Positions 32,727-41,412 of a stretch of DNA of 64,000 nucleotides are shown here, piece by piece. Numbering within the stretch: the stretch's first letter is position 1; every line of letters starts with the position of its first letter. Position numbers and translations under genes: made by a program. The DNA comes from JACVRW01 sp963733885. GTDB taxonomy: Bacteria; Actinomycetota; Thermoleophilia; Solirubrobacterales; Thermoleophilaceae. The notes beneath the pieces are model-generated. The model ran no database searches. It saw nothing but the letters and a program-made list of their open reading frames with translations, and was not told the DNA's origin. The DNA lies in the NCBI GenBank assembly GCA_963733885.1, contig CAVTES010000009.1, positions 475,789 to 539,788 of the forward strand, written 5' to 3'.

Positions 32727-33911
32727 TCACGCGGCGGAGGGAGCCGGCACGCCCGCTTCCATGAACACGCGCTGGGCGGCGGCCACGCCGGCCCCCAGCT
32801 CGACCTCGTGTCCCAGCTGGCGCAGGGTCATCTCAAACGCGGCAATGGTGACCACGATGTCGAACGGTCCGAAGTAGCCGCAGTGGGCGATGCGGGCGAT
32901 CCGCCCCTTGAGGCGCCCCTGCCCGCCCGCGATCGTGACGCCGAACCGGTCGCGCATGGTCTTGGGGACGGCGGCCCCGTCGATCGCGTCTGGCAACTTG
33001 ATCGCCGTGACGACGTTCGCGTTCTCGTCCGGCTCTCCGAGCAGGTCGAGGTCCAACGCGCGGGCGGCCTCCCGGGTGGCGCGCCCGAGCAGGCGATGGC
33101 GCTCGTAGACCGCCTGGAGCCCCTCCTCTTCGATCAGGCCGAGCGCCACGTCGAGCGCCTGGACGAGGCCGACGGCTGGCGTGAACGGGCTGTCAGGCGG
33201 CTGCTTGCGCTGCCCGCTCACGGTCGCTCCCCAGTCGAAGTAGTGGCGCCCGCCGGGCAGCGAGGCGGCGCGCTCGAGCGCCGCGTCGTTCGGGCTGGCG
33301 AATGCGAGGCCCGGGGGCGACATCAGCGCCTTCTGGGAGCCCGAGACCACCACGTCCACGCCCCACTCGTCCTGGGGCAACGGCAGCGCACCCATCGCCG
33401 AGACCGCGTCGACCGCGATCAGCGCCCCGTGCCGGTGGACGACCTCGGTCAGCTCCCTGACGTCGTTCACGACGCCCGTCGAGGTCTCGGACGCCGTGAC
33501 GAACACCACCTCCACCCCCTCGTTCTCTGCGAGCCGGCGGTCGAGCTCCGCTGGATCGACCTTGCTCCCCCACTCGGTCTCCCAGTCGATCGTCTGGGCG
33601 CCGTAGGCGTCGCACAGTTCGGCCCAGCGTTCGCCGAACTTGCCGCAGCTCGCCACCAGGGCGGGCTCGCCGGGGCGCACGAGGTTCGCGACCGCCGACT
33701 CCATGGCGCCGCTGCCGGAGCTCGCGAAGAGAAGCACGTCGCCGGAGGTCTGAAAGACGCGCTTGAGGCGCTCCAGGACGCGCGCGTAGACCGGCACGAA
33801 GGCGGGCGCGCGGTGGTAGAGCATCGGCTGGGCCATCGCCTGCGACACCGCCGGCGGCAGCGGCGTAGGCCCGGCGGTCATCAGGTACTGCTTCAGAAAC
33901 GGGTGGGACAT
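32727..33911 (-). CDS. Class V aminotransferase (alanine/serine-glyoxylate type)
   Basis: The 394-residue PLP enzyme begins FLKQYLMTAGPTPLPPAVSQ, typical of the alanine-glyoxylate/serine-pyruvate group. LLFASSGSGAMESAVANLVR holds the cofactor phosphate loop, LIAVDAVSAMGALPL the PLP aspartate, and VVSGSQKALMSPPGLAF the Schiff-base lysine. Coupling to serA suggests it supplies the phosphoserine or serine amination step in serine metabolism, as no classical serC is seen. That substrate is inferred from position only. The start is ATG 33911. Confidence 0.87.
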   Translation of the reverse strand: MSHPFLKQYLMTAGPTPLPPAVSQAMAQPMLYHRAPAFVPVYARVLERLKRVFQTSGDVLLFASSGSGAMESAVANLVRPGEPALVASCGKFGERWAELCDAYGAQTIDWETEWGSKVDPAELDRRLAENEGVEVVFVTASETSTGVVNDVRELTEVVHRHGALIAVDAVSAMGALPLPQDEWGVDVVVSGSQKALMSPPGLAFASPNDAALERAASLPGGRHYFDWGATVSGQRKQPPDSPFTPAVGLVQALDVALGLIEEEGLQAVYERHRLLGRATREAARALDLDLLGEPDENANVVTAIKLPDAIDGAAVPKTMRDRFGVTIAGGQGRLKGRIARIAHCGYFGPFDIVVTIAAFEMTLRQLGHEVELGAGVAAAQRVFMEAGVPAPSAA

Positions 33912-33917
33912 AGGCGC

Positions 33918-34430
33918 TTAGGTTAGGAGCAGACGCCCGAGGGCCGCCGCCACCTGCAGGCCGGCCCGGATCGACTCAGAGTTGTCGAGCTCGCGCTCGA
34001 GGTCGTCTCGGAACTCCTCGTCGTTGACGGCGGCGACCAGGACCGCGATCCAGATGGCGGTGGCCAGAGCGGACAAGCACAGCGACACGATGCCCACGAT
34101 GAAGCCCGCCTGGGCGAGCCCGGCGTTCTTGGTCGTCTCCCCCGACTCGACCTTCCTCTTGCCCTTGCGCGAGTACACGATGCCGGAGATCGCGCAGCCC
34201 AGGGAGATCAGGCTCGACAGGCCGGCCGACAGGACGAGCAGGGAGACCGAGACGATCGAAAGCACGAAGCCCGCCACCGCCGGTCCGTTGTCCGGCTGTG
34301 GCTGGGGTGGCTGCTGCCAGCCGTAGGCCGGTGCCGGCTGCTGAGGCGGTGGCGGCGCGGGCCGCCCGCCGAGCTCGGGCTCGGGCCCGGCCGGCTGCGG
34401 CGGGAGGAACTGGCGGCTTCCCTCCTCCAC
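33918..34430 (-). CDS. DUF4190-type membrane protein with proline-rich N-terminus
   Basis: The 170-residue protein starts at GTG 34430, one base after the ilvC stop. The first 48 residues are rich in Pro, Gln and Gly (APPPPQQPAPAYGWQQPP) and probably cytosolic. Two hydrophobic segments follow at about residues 50-82 and 105-135, separated by a basic loop YSRKGKRKVESGE. This is the DUF4190 layout (AVAGFVLSIVSVSLLVLSAG, then AQAGFIVGIVSLCLSALA). The function is unknown. Cotranscription with ilvC is likely, but a functional link is not evident. Confidence 0.78.
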   Translation of the reverse strand: MEEGSRQFLPPQPAGPEPELGGRPAPPPPQQPAPAYGWQQPPQPQPDNGPAVAGFVLSIVSVSLLVLSAGLSSLISLGCAISGIVYSRKGKRKVESGETTKNAGLAQAGFIVGIVSLCLSALATAIWIAVLVAAVNDEEFRDDLERELDNSESIRAGLQVAAALGRLLLT

Positions 34431-34431
34431 G

Positions 34432-35421
<990 letters not shown>

Positions 35422-35437
35422 GGGGCGCGCACTCTAC

Positions 35438-35480
35438 GAGGTTGTCTCAAGACTCCGCGCGGGGGTCTTGAGGCAGCCTC
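35438..35480 (-). terminator. Long hairpin between menE and ilvC
   Basis: Two 16-base arms (35438-35453 and 35465-35480) pair along their full length with two G-U pairs on one strand, around an 11-base loop. It begins in the menE stop codon and ends 16 bases before ilvC. It could end menE transcription, though no T-run follows. It could instead sit in an ilvC leader if ilvC has its own promoter upstream. Confidence 0.6.
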
Positions 35481-36712
35481 TACAAGCGGGCCCGAATCAG
35501 CTTCCCGCCCGGACTGCGCGGCAGCGACTCCACGAGCTCGACCCGCTTCGGCACCTTGTGCGGCGCCAGGCGCTCCCGGCACCAGGCCCGCAGCGCCTCG
35601 GGATCCACCAGCTCGCGCGGCACCACGAAGGCCGTGATCGCCTCGCCCCACTCCGGGTCCGGACGGCCGGCCACGGCTGCGTCCACCACGGCCGGGTGGG
35701 CCAGCAGTGCCTGCTCGACCTCGAGCGGGGCCACGTTCTCGCCGCCGGTCACGATCAGCTCCTTCAGGCGGCCCTCCACGTGGAGCCGCCCGTGATCGTC
35801 GAGCCGGCCGAGGTCGCCGGTGTGGAGCCAGCCGTCGGGCGCGTATTCGCCCGGCGCGACCATGGGGCCGCGCACGAGGATCTCGCCGCCGGCGCCGATC
35901 TCGAGCTCGACTCCGTGCAGCGGGCGGCCTGGGCTGCCGGCCACGACCTGGGAGCAGGTCTCCGTCATGCCGTACACCGGGGTGACCGGGATGCCCGTCT
36001 CGTCGGCCCAGTCGAGCAGGCCGGCGGGGATCGGCCCCCCACCGAGGGCGATCGCGCGGAGGCCGGGCGCCCTTCGCAGGCCCGCGTCGCGGAGGCGGAC
36101 GAGCATCGTGGGGACGAGCGAGGCGAGCGTGACCTCCCCGGCCTCGAGCACGCGTCTGACGCGCTCGGCGTCGAAGCGCTCGTGGAGCAGGGCGGTGGTG
36201 TGGTTCACGGCGCAGCGGAGGAGCACCCCGAGGCCGCCGACGTGGTGGAGCGCGAGCGGGCAGAGCCAGCGGTCGCCCGGGTCTACGCCGAGGGCGTCCG
36301 CGGATGCGGCCGCGCTGGCGGCGTGGTTGGCGAAGGTGAGCTCGACCGGCTTGGGCTCGCCGGTCGTGCCCGACGTGTGGATGACGCTGTGGACGGCGCC
36401 GGGGTCGTGCGCGGTGCGTAGGTCGACCGCCGCCTGGGGCCCGTCGACCGGGGGCTCGGGCGGATCCGCCGGGGCGACGGGCTCGAGCAACGCGCGCAGC
36501 CGCGGCACGGCGTGGAGCAGCTCGGCGAAGGCCACGCCGGACGGGTGCGAGATGCGCACGCGGTCACCCGCCCCGACCCCCCGCGCAGCGAGCCGCCGTG
36601 CGGCGGCCGAAGCTCGCCGGTCGAGCTCGGCATAGGTGACCGCCTCGCCGCCCGCCACCACCGCGGGATGATCCGGCCGCGCCCGGGCCGCACTGGTGAG
36701 CCAGTCGTCCAC
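35480..36712 (-). CDS. menE: o-Succinylbenzoate-CoA ligase (AMP-forming)
   Basis: The 410-residue ANL-superfamily enzyme activates o-succinylbenzoate to its CoA ester in menaquinone synthesis. The AMP-binding P-loop is VIHTSGTTGEPKPVELTF. VYGMTETCSQVVAGSPGRPL and DGWLHTGDLGRLDDHGRLHV are motifs A5 and A7, and RLKELIVTGGENVAPLEVEQ and PRSPGGKLIRARL give the hinge and the C-terminal catalytic lysine. It is short for the superfamily, as MenE proteins are, and lies opposite menB, menA and menC. GTG 36712 is used. The divergent kinase-menB frame begins 40 bases away. Confidence 0.88.
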   Translation of the reverse strand: MDDWLTSAARARPDHPAVVAGGEAVTYAELDRRASAAARRLAARGVGAGDRVRISHPSGVAFAELLHAVPRLRALLEPVAPADPPEPPVDGPQAAVDLRTAHDPGAVHSVIHTSGTTGEPKPVELTFANHAASAAASADALGVDPGDRWLCPLALHHVGGLGVLLRCAVNHTTALLHERFDAERVRRVLEAGEVTLASLVPTMLVRLRDAGLRRAPGLRAIALGGGPIPAGLLDWADETGIPVTPVYGMTETCSQVVAGSPGRPLHGVELEIGAGGEILVRGPMVAPGEYAPDGWLHTGDLGRLDDHGRLHVEGRLKELIVTGGENVAPLEVEQALLAHPAVVDAAVAGRPDPEWGEAITAFVVPRELVDPEALRAWCRERLAPHKVPKRVELVESLPRSPGGKLIRARL

Positions 36713-36752
36713 TGAGGCGAACGCTATGGGTTGCCAGGCCTATCATCGCTCG

Positions 36753-37361
36753 GTGCCCGCGTCCGACGAGACTCCGGTCCTGATCCTCACCGGGCCGCCG
36801 GGTGCCGGGAAGACCACTGCGGCGCGGGTGCTCGCCGAGCGCTCGGAGCGGGCGGTCCACCTCGAGTCGGATTCCTTCTTCCACTTCATTCGGCCCGGCT
36901 ACGTCGAGCCGTGGAGGCCGGAGTCCCGCGAGCAGAACGAGGTCGTCATGCGGATCATCGCGGGGGCGGCGGCCGCCTACGCGGCGGCGGGATACTTCAC
37001 GATCGTCGACGGGATCGTCCTCCCCCGGTACTTCTTCGAGCCCTTGCGCGATGCGCTGCGAGAGGGCGGCCGCCCGGTCGCGTACGCCGTGCTCAGGACG
37101 CCGCTGGACGTCTGCCTCTCGAGGGCGGCGGGCCGCTCGTCGCAGCCGCTCGCCGCCCCCGCGGTGGTCGAGCGCCTCTGGCACCACTTCGCGGACCTGG
37201 GCGCTCTGGAGCGGCACGCCGTGGATGTCGACGCCGAAGGCCCCGACGAGGCGGCCGGGCTGCTCGAGTCGCATCTCCGAGCGGGTCGCTCGACGCTTGA
37301 CTCGAAGCGCGCCTGCGGGGCGGTCGCCCCGCCTCGCCCGAGGACTATCGTTCCGGCGCGA
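36753..37361 (+). CDS. P-loop kinase-like domain in frame with MenB
   Basis: From GTG 36753 the sequence encodes a small AAA/zeta-toxin-like or gluconate-kinase-like NTPase of about 190 residues: TPVLILTGPPGAGKTTAARV is the Walker A region, VHLESDSFFHFIRPGYVEPW a substrate loop, and VDGIVLPRYFFEPLRDAL follows. There is no stop codon before the menB ATG at 37362, so the frame formally continues as one kinase-MenB protein. A single-base indel near 37270 would instead use TGA 37298-37300. The stretch 37300-37361 looks intergenic and holds a GCGGGGC-GGTC-GCCCCGC hairpin (37315-37332). TATCAT at 36741 would suit a leaderless start at 36753. Confidence 0.7.
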
Positions 37362-38213
37362 ATGAGCGCGACGGAGGGCCACATCCGGTCCGGTGCCGAC
37401 TGGCGGCCCGGGGGCGGCGAGTACGAGGACATCCGGTACGAGCTTGCGGACGGGATCGCCAAGATCACCATCGACCGCCCCGACGTGCGCAACGCCTTCC
37501 GGCCCGAGACGCTGATCGAGATCTCCGAGGCGCTCGAGCGCGCGCGAGAGGACACCGAGGTCGGCGTGATCGTCCTGACGGGCGAGGGGCCGCTCGCTTT
37601 CTGCTCCGGCGGCGACCAGCGCGTGCGCGGAGACACCGGCTACGTGGCCGGCGGCGAGCGGGTCGGGCGCTTCCACGTGACGGATCTCCACGTGCAGATG
37701 CGCCGCACGCCCAAGCCCATCGTCGCCATGGTCGCCGGATACGCGATCGGGGGCGGGCACGTGCTCCACGTGGTCTGCGACCTCACGATCGCCGCCGACA
37801 ACGCCCGCTTCGGCCAGACCGGCCCGAAGGTAGGGAGCTTCGACGGGGGCTACGGGGCCAGCCTGCTCGCCGCCCAGGTCGGGCAGAAGAAGGCCAAGGA
37901 GATCTGGTTCCTGTGCCGCCAGTACGACGCCGACGAGGCGCTCGAGATGGGGCTCGTGAACACGGTCGTCCCGCTTGAGCGGCTCGAGGAGGAGACCGTG
38001 GCCTGGTGCCGCGAGATGCTCCAGCTCTCTCCCTTCGCCCTGCGGCTCCTCAAGGCGAGCTTCAACGCCTCCGAGGACGGCATCGCCGGCGTCCAGCAGC
38101 TCGCCCACGACGCCAACCTCCTCTTCTACGCCAGCGATGAGGCGCGCGAGGGGCGCGAGGCCTACAAGGAGAAGCGGCGACCGGACTTCGGCAAGTTCCC
38201 GAAGCGGCCGTGA
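37362..38213 (+). CDS. menB: 1,4-Dihydroxy-2-naphthoyl-CoA synthase
   Basis: The 283-residue crotonase-fold enzyme closes the second ring of naphthoate from o-succinylbenzoyl-CoA. IAKITIDRPDVRNAFRPETL, FCSGGDQRVRGDTGYVAG (oxyanion loop) and QTGPKVGSFDGGYGASLLA are MenB-specific. EIWFLCRQYDADEALEMGLV, a late DANLLFYASDEAREGREAYK helix and the KEKRRPDFGKFPK tail complete it. ATG 37362 gives the normal MenB N-terminus. The reading frame is also open upstream through a kinase domain. menA follows with a GTGA overlap. Confidence 0.95.
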   Translation: MSATEGHIRSGADWRPGGGEYEDIRYELADGIAKITIDRPDVRNAFRPETLIEISEALERAREDTEVGVIVLTGEGPLAFCSGGDQRVRGDTGYVAGGERVGRFHVTDLHVQMRRTPKPIVAMVAGYAIGGGHVLHVVCDLTIAADNARFGQTGPKVGSFDGGYGASLLAAQVGQKKAKEIWFLCRQYDADEALEMGLVNTVVPLERLEEETVAWCREMLQLSPFALRLLKASFNASEDGIAGVQQLAHDANLLFYASDEAREGREAYKEKRRPDFGKFPKRP

Positions 38214-39124
38214 GCGGACGCACCGGCCGCGCGGCGGTGCCGCGGGGCACGCTCAAGCTGTGGCTGCTCGCCTCCCGTCCCCGCACGCTGCCGGCGGCCG
38301 TGGCCCCCGTGCTGGTGGGCACCTCGCTCGCCGCGACCGAGGACGAGTTCAGCGTGCTTCCCTTCCTGGCGGCGCTCGTAAGCAGCGTGTTCATCCAGAT
38401 CGGGACCAACCTGTCGAACGACTACTCGGACGCCCGGCGCGGCGCCGACACCGAGGACCGTCTCGGCCCGGTGCGCGTGACGGCGGGCGGGCTGATGCCG
38501 CCGAAGCGGGTGCTGGTCGGCACCTATGTGGCCTTCGGGATCGCGGTGGCGGCGGGCCTCTACCTGGCCGCGGTGGCGGGCTGGGAGCTGCTCGTGGTGG
38601 GCGCCGCGTCGATCCTGGCGGGCGTGCTCTACACCGGCGGCCCCAGGCCATACGGCTACGAGGGCCTCGGCGAGCTGTTCGTGTTCGTGTTCTTCGGGCT
38701 CGTGGCCGTGGCGGGCTCCTACTACGTCCAGGTGGAGGAGCTGCGCTGGGAGGCCTTCGCGCTGGCGGTGCCCGTCGGCCTGCTGGCGGCGGCGATCCTC
38801 GTGGTGAACAACGTGCGCGACATCGACACCGACGGCCGCGCCGGCAAGCGCACCCTCGCGGTCAAGCTCGGCCGTAACCGGGCGCGGCTCCTGTTCACCG
38901 CCATGGTGATCGTGGCCTTTGCTGCCCCCACCGCCATCTGGGCGTTCGGCGGCCTCAGCGCGTGGCTCCTGCTCACGCTCGCCGCGCTGCCGCTCGCCCC
39001 GCCTCTGATCGAGACCGTGTCCCGGCACACCGACGGACCCGCGCTGAACGGCGCCCTGGCGGCCACCGGGCGCTTGCTCGCGGTCTTCTCCCTCCTGCTG
39101 TCCGCCGGCGTGCTGCTGTCGTGA
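38210..39124 (+). CDS. menA: 1,4-Dihydroxy-2-naphthoate polyprenyltransferase
   Basis: The 304-residue UbiA-family membrane enzyme attaches the isoprenoid tail to DHNA. The two Asp-rich motifs are NLSNDYSDARRGADTEDR (about residue 69) and NVRDIDTDGRAGKRTLAVKL (about 202). Eight or nine hydrophobic helices are visible, starting LASRPRTLPAAVAPVLVGTS. GTG 38210 overlaps the menB stop, and its own stop overlaps menC, so menB-menA-menC are translationally coupled. It is membrane-bound. Confidence 0.95.
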   Translation: MSGRTGRAAVPRGTLKLWLLASRPRTLPAAVAPVLVGTSLAATEDEFSVLPFLAALVSSVFIQIGTNLSNDYSDARRGADTEDRLGPVRVTAGGLMPPKRVLVGTYVAFGIAVAAGLYLAAVAGWELLVVGAASILAGVLYTGGPRPYGYEGLGELFVFVFFGLVAVAGSYYVQVEELRWEAFALAVPVGLLAAAILVVNNVRDIDTDGRAGKRTLAVKLGRNRARLLFTAMVIVAFAAPTAIWAFGGLSAWLLLTLAALPLAPPLIETVSRHTDGPALNGALAATGRLLAVFSLLLSAGVLLS

Positions 39125-40131
39125 AGCGCACGCTGCTACGTCTCGCGATCCCGTTCCGGCAGCCGTTCGTGACGTCCGGGGGCGTGGTGAGCGAGCGCGA
39201 GCTGCTGCTGCTTCGCCTCGAGGGAGGGGACGGGACGGTCGGCTGGGGCGAGGCGGCTCCCTTCGAGCCCTACGACGGCGTGCCGCTCGAGCGCGCCATC
39301 GCGGCCCTCAGCGGCGGCGGCGGGCGCCGGCCGCCGCAGGCGCGGGCGGCCGAGGAGATCGCGCGGCTGGACCTCGAGGCGCGCCAAGAGGGGCGCCCGC
39401 TGGCCGACCCGGTGCGCGACGCCCTGCCCGTGAACATGACCCTGCCCGCCGGCCCGCCCGAGGAGGTGGCGGCGCGGGCCCGCGAGGGGCTCCGCGCCGG
39501 CTATGCCTGCTTCAAGGTGAAGGTCGGGCTGCCGGACGACGCCGAGCGCGTGGCGGCGGTGCGCGAGGCGGTGGGCCCGTGGCCGGCGCTGCGGGTGGAC
39601 GCCAACCGCGCCTGGTCGGTCGAGGAGGCCGTCTCGTGCATCCGGACGATCGAGGACCACGACCTCGAGTTCGTGGAGCAGCCCTGCCGCTCGCTCGACG
39701 AGCTGCGCGCGGTGCGCGCCCGGGTGTCGACGCCGATCGCCGCCGACGAGTCGGTTCGCACGCCCCGCTCGCTCAAGCACGCGGTGGAGCTGGAGGCATG
39801 CGATGTCGTGAACGTGAAGCTCGCCGGCGCGGGCGGCTTCAGGGCGGCCCGCGAGGCGATTCGCCTGGCGCGGGCAAACCGGCTGGGCGCCTTCCTGTCG
39901 AGCACGCTCGACGGGCCCTGGGGCATCGCCGCCGCGCTTCAGCTCGCCGCGTCGGAGGACGTGAAGCTGGCCTGCGGGCTGGCGACGCTCGAGCTGTTCG
40001 ACTCGCCGATCGCCCGGGCGCTGCCGGCGCCCCGGAACGGGACGCTCAAAGTTCCGCCGGGCCCCGGGCTCGGGGTAAACGCCGAGCCCGGGGCGCTTGC
40101 GGATGTGGTTGTAGAGGAGCTCGCCCTCTAG
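39121..40131 (+). CDS. menC: o-Succinylbenzoate synthase
   Basis: The 336-residue enolase-superfamily enzyme dehydrates SHCHC to o-succinylbenzoate. GTG 39121 overlaps the menA stop and begins KRTLLRLAIPFRQPFVTSGG. A catalytic lysine lies in YACFKVKVGLPDD. The metal-binding Asp, Glu and Asp are in LRVDANRAWS, EFVEQPCRSLDEL and TPIAADESV, and the second lysine in CDVVNVKLAGAGG. SSTLDGPWGIAAALQLA follows. All catalytic residues are present. The end overlaps a convergent CHRD gene by four bases. Confidence 0.9.
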   Translation: MKRTLLRLAIPFRQPFVTSGGVVSERELLLLRLEGGDGTVGWGEAAPFEPYDGVPLERAIAALSGGGGRRPPQARAAEEIARLDLEARQEGRPLADPVRDALPVNMTLPAGPPEEVAARAREGLRAGYACFKVKVGLPDDAERVAAVREAVGPWPALRVDANRAWSVEEAVSCIRTIEDHDLEFVEQPCRSLDELRAVRARVSTPIAADESVRTPRSLKHAVELEACDVVNVKLAGAGGFRAAREAIRLARANRLGAFLSSTLDGPWGIAAALQLAASEDVKLACGLATLELFDSPIARALPAPRNGTLKVPPGPGLGVNAEPGALADVVVEELAL

Positions 40132-40661
40132 TCGTCGTCGTCGTCGCGGTCGTTCAGCTGCCCGCGCATCTCGCCGCCAGGAGCCAGGCTGCTGTGGACG
40201 TTGGCGTACGTGAAGCCGTCGCGGATCGCGTCCACGAGCTCGTCGAACTCCCCGGCCGCGATGCCCTGCCCTGCGGGCCCGATGACATCCGCGGCCGTGA
40301 ACGAGTCCGTGACCGTTCCCGGGCTGGCCGGACAGGTCGGCGTGCCGGCGGGTCCGGGGAGGGTCGCGGTCCCGCACAGCCACACCGAGATCCCGCCGTT
40401 CGCGAGGCGCTGACCGATGTGGATGTGGGCCTGGGTGATCGTGCCCTCGAGGTCCTCGTACTGGAGCTCGTAGTCGACCCGGTCGCTGCCGATCGTCGCC
40501 TTGAACTTGCCCTCGGCGCCGGTCAGGACCACCGGGACCTCCTCGTCGCCGGTGAGCTTCTCTCGGATCTGCTTTCCGCCACCGGCGACCGCGACGGTCG
40601 CCACGCTCGCGATTGCAACCACGGCTATTCCGGCAGCCAGCCGGATGCGCCTCTGCCTCAT
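40128..40661 (-). CDS. Secreted CHRD-domain protein
   Basis: The 177-residue protein starts at ATG 40661 with a Sec signal peptide (RQRRIRLAAGIAVVAIASVA, cut near AVAGGG). The body is one CHRD domain: LTGDEEVPVVLTGAEGKFKA, ITQAHIHIGQRLANGGISVW and YANVHSSLAPGGEMRGQLND, the strand pattern first described in chordin. Bacterial CHRD proteins are secreted and mostly uncharacterised. The C-terminus is all Asp (DRDDDDD). It faces menC tail to tail and menH head-on from the same strand, and a role in menaquinone synthesis is not suggested. Confidence 0.87.
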   Translation of the reverse strand: MRQRRIRLAAGIAVVAIASVATVAVAGGGKQIREKLTGDEEVPVVLTGAEGKFKATIGSDRVDYELQYEDLEGTITQAHIHIGQRLANGGISVWLCGTATLPGPAGTPTCPASPGTVTDSFTAADVIGPAGQGIAAGEFDELVDAIRDGFTYANVHSSLAPGGEMRGQLNDRDDDDD

Positions 40662-40692
40662 TCCTCACCTCCGTCGTACGGGTGCAATCCGG

Positions 40693-41403
40693 TTATACGC
40701 GATCTGCGGCCTGAAGGTTCAGGAAAGCGGTGATCAGCTCCGCCACGCGCTCGGGCCGCTGCAGATGCGCGGCGTGGCCGGCGTCCTCCACGATCGCCGC
40801 CCGCCCCCGCGGGGCCACGTCCGCCATCCGCTGGGCCGCCGCCACGTAGCCCTCGTCGCGGGCGCCGGCGATCGCCAGCACCGGCAGCTCCAGCGTGAGG
40901 AGCTCATGCCACACCGGCTCCAGCACGCCCTGCCCGGCGGTTCGCAGCAGCATGGCGAGCTCCGCCGGGTCGTGGCTCAGCCGGCCCGGGCGCTGTTCCT
41001 CGACCAGCGGATCGGACTGGTCCGCGAAGAGCGGTTGGCGCTCCCAGATCGAGACCACGTCCTCGATCGGCGCGGCCTCCATCCATCCCGCCAGGCGGTC
41101 GTCGGCGTCGGCGCGCGCGCTCCGCAGCGAGGGCTGGTCGATGCCCGCTGTGGCACCCACCGTCACGATGCCGCGGTAGCGGGCCGGGTCGCGTAGCGCG
41201 GCGCGGAGCGCCAGCCGCCCGCCGAGGGAGTAGCCCACCAGCACGGCGCCCCGCGCCGCCGCAGCCGCGATCTCCCCGAGGCGGCCCTCGAGCGAGTGCT
41301 CGCGATGGTCGAGCAGCGTGCTCGGATAGCGTTCCGGCAGGAGCTCCGCGACCGGCCTCCAGGCGTCGCCACGCTGCATGAAGCCCGGGATGAAGAGCAC
41401 CAT
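40693..41403 (-). CDS. menH: SHCHC synthase-like alpha/beta hydrolase
   Basis: The 236-residue protein from ATG 41403 has the MenH layout. FIPGFMQRGDAWRPVAELL is the oxyanion region, VLVGYSLGGRLALRAAL the nucleophile elbow with Ser, PVLAIAGARDEGYVAAAQRM the Asp strand, and IVEDAGHAAHLQRPERVAEL the catalytic His. MenH removes pyruvate from the MenD product. The start is only nine bases from the divergent menD start, so they share a very compact control region. The longer open frame upstream is antisense to menD and is rejected. Confidence 0.85.
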   Translation of the reverse strand: MVLFIPGFMQRGDAWRPVAELLPERYPSTLLDHREHSLEGRLGEIAAAAARGAVLVGYSLGGRLALRAALRDPARYRGIVTVGATAGIDQPSLRSARADADDRLAGWMEAAPIEDVVSIWERQPLFADQSDPLVEEQRPGRLSHDPAELAMLLRTAGQGVLEPVWHELLTLELPVLAIAGARDEGYVAAAQRMADVAPRGRAAIVEDAGHAAHLQRPERVAELITAFLNLQAADRV

Positions 41404-41412
41404 CGCTCGCGC

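Noticed and set aside
37299..37352. TTGACT and TATCGT as a menB promoter
   Set aside because: The spacing is over 40 bases, far from the usual 16-18, so this is not reported as a promoter.
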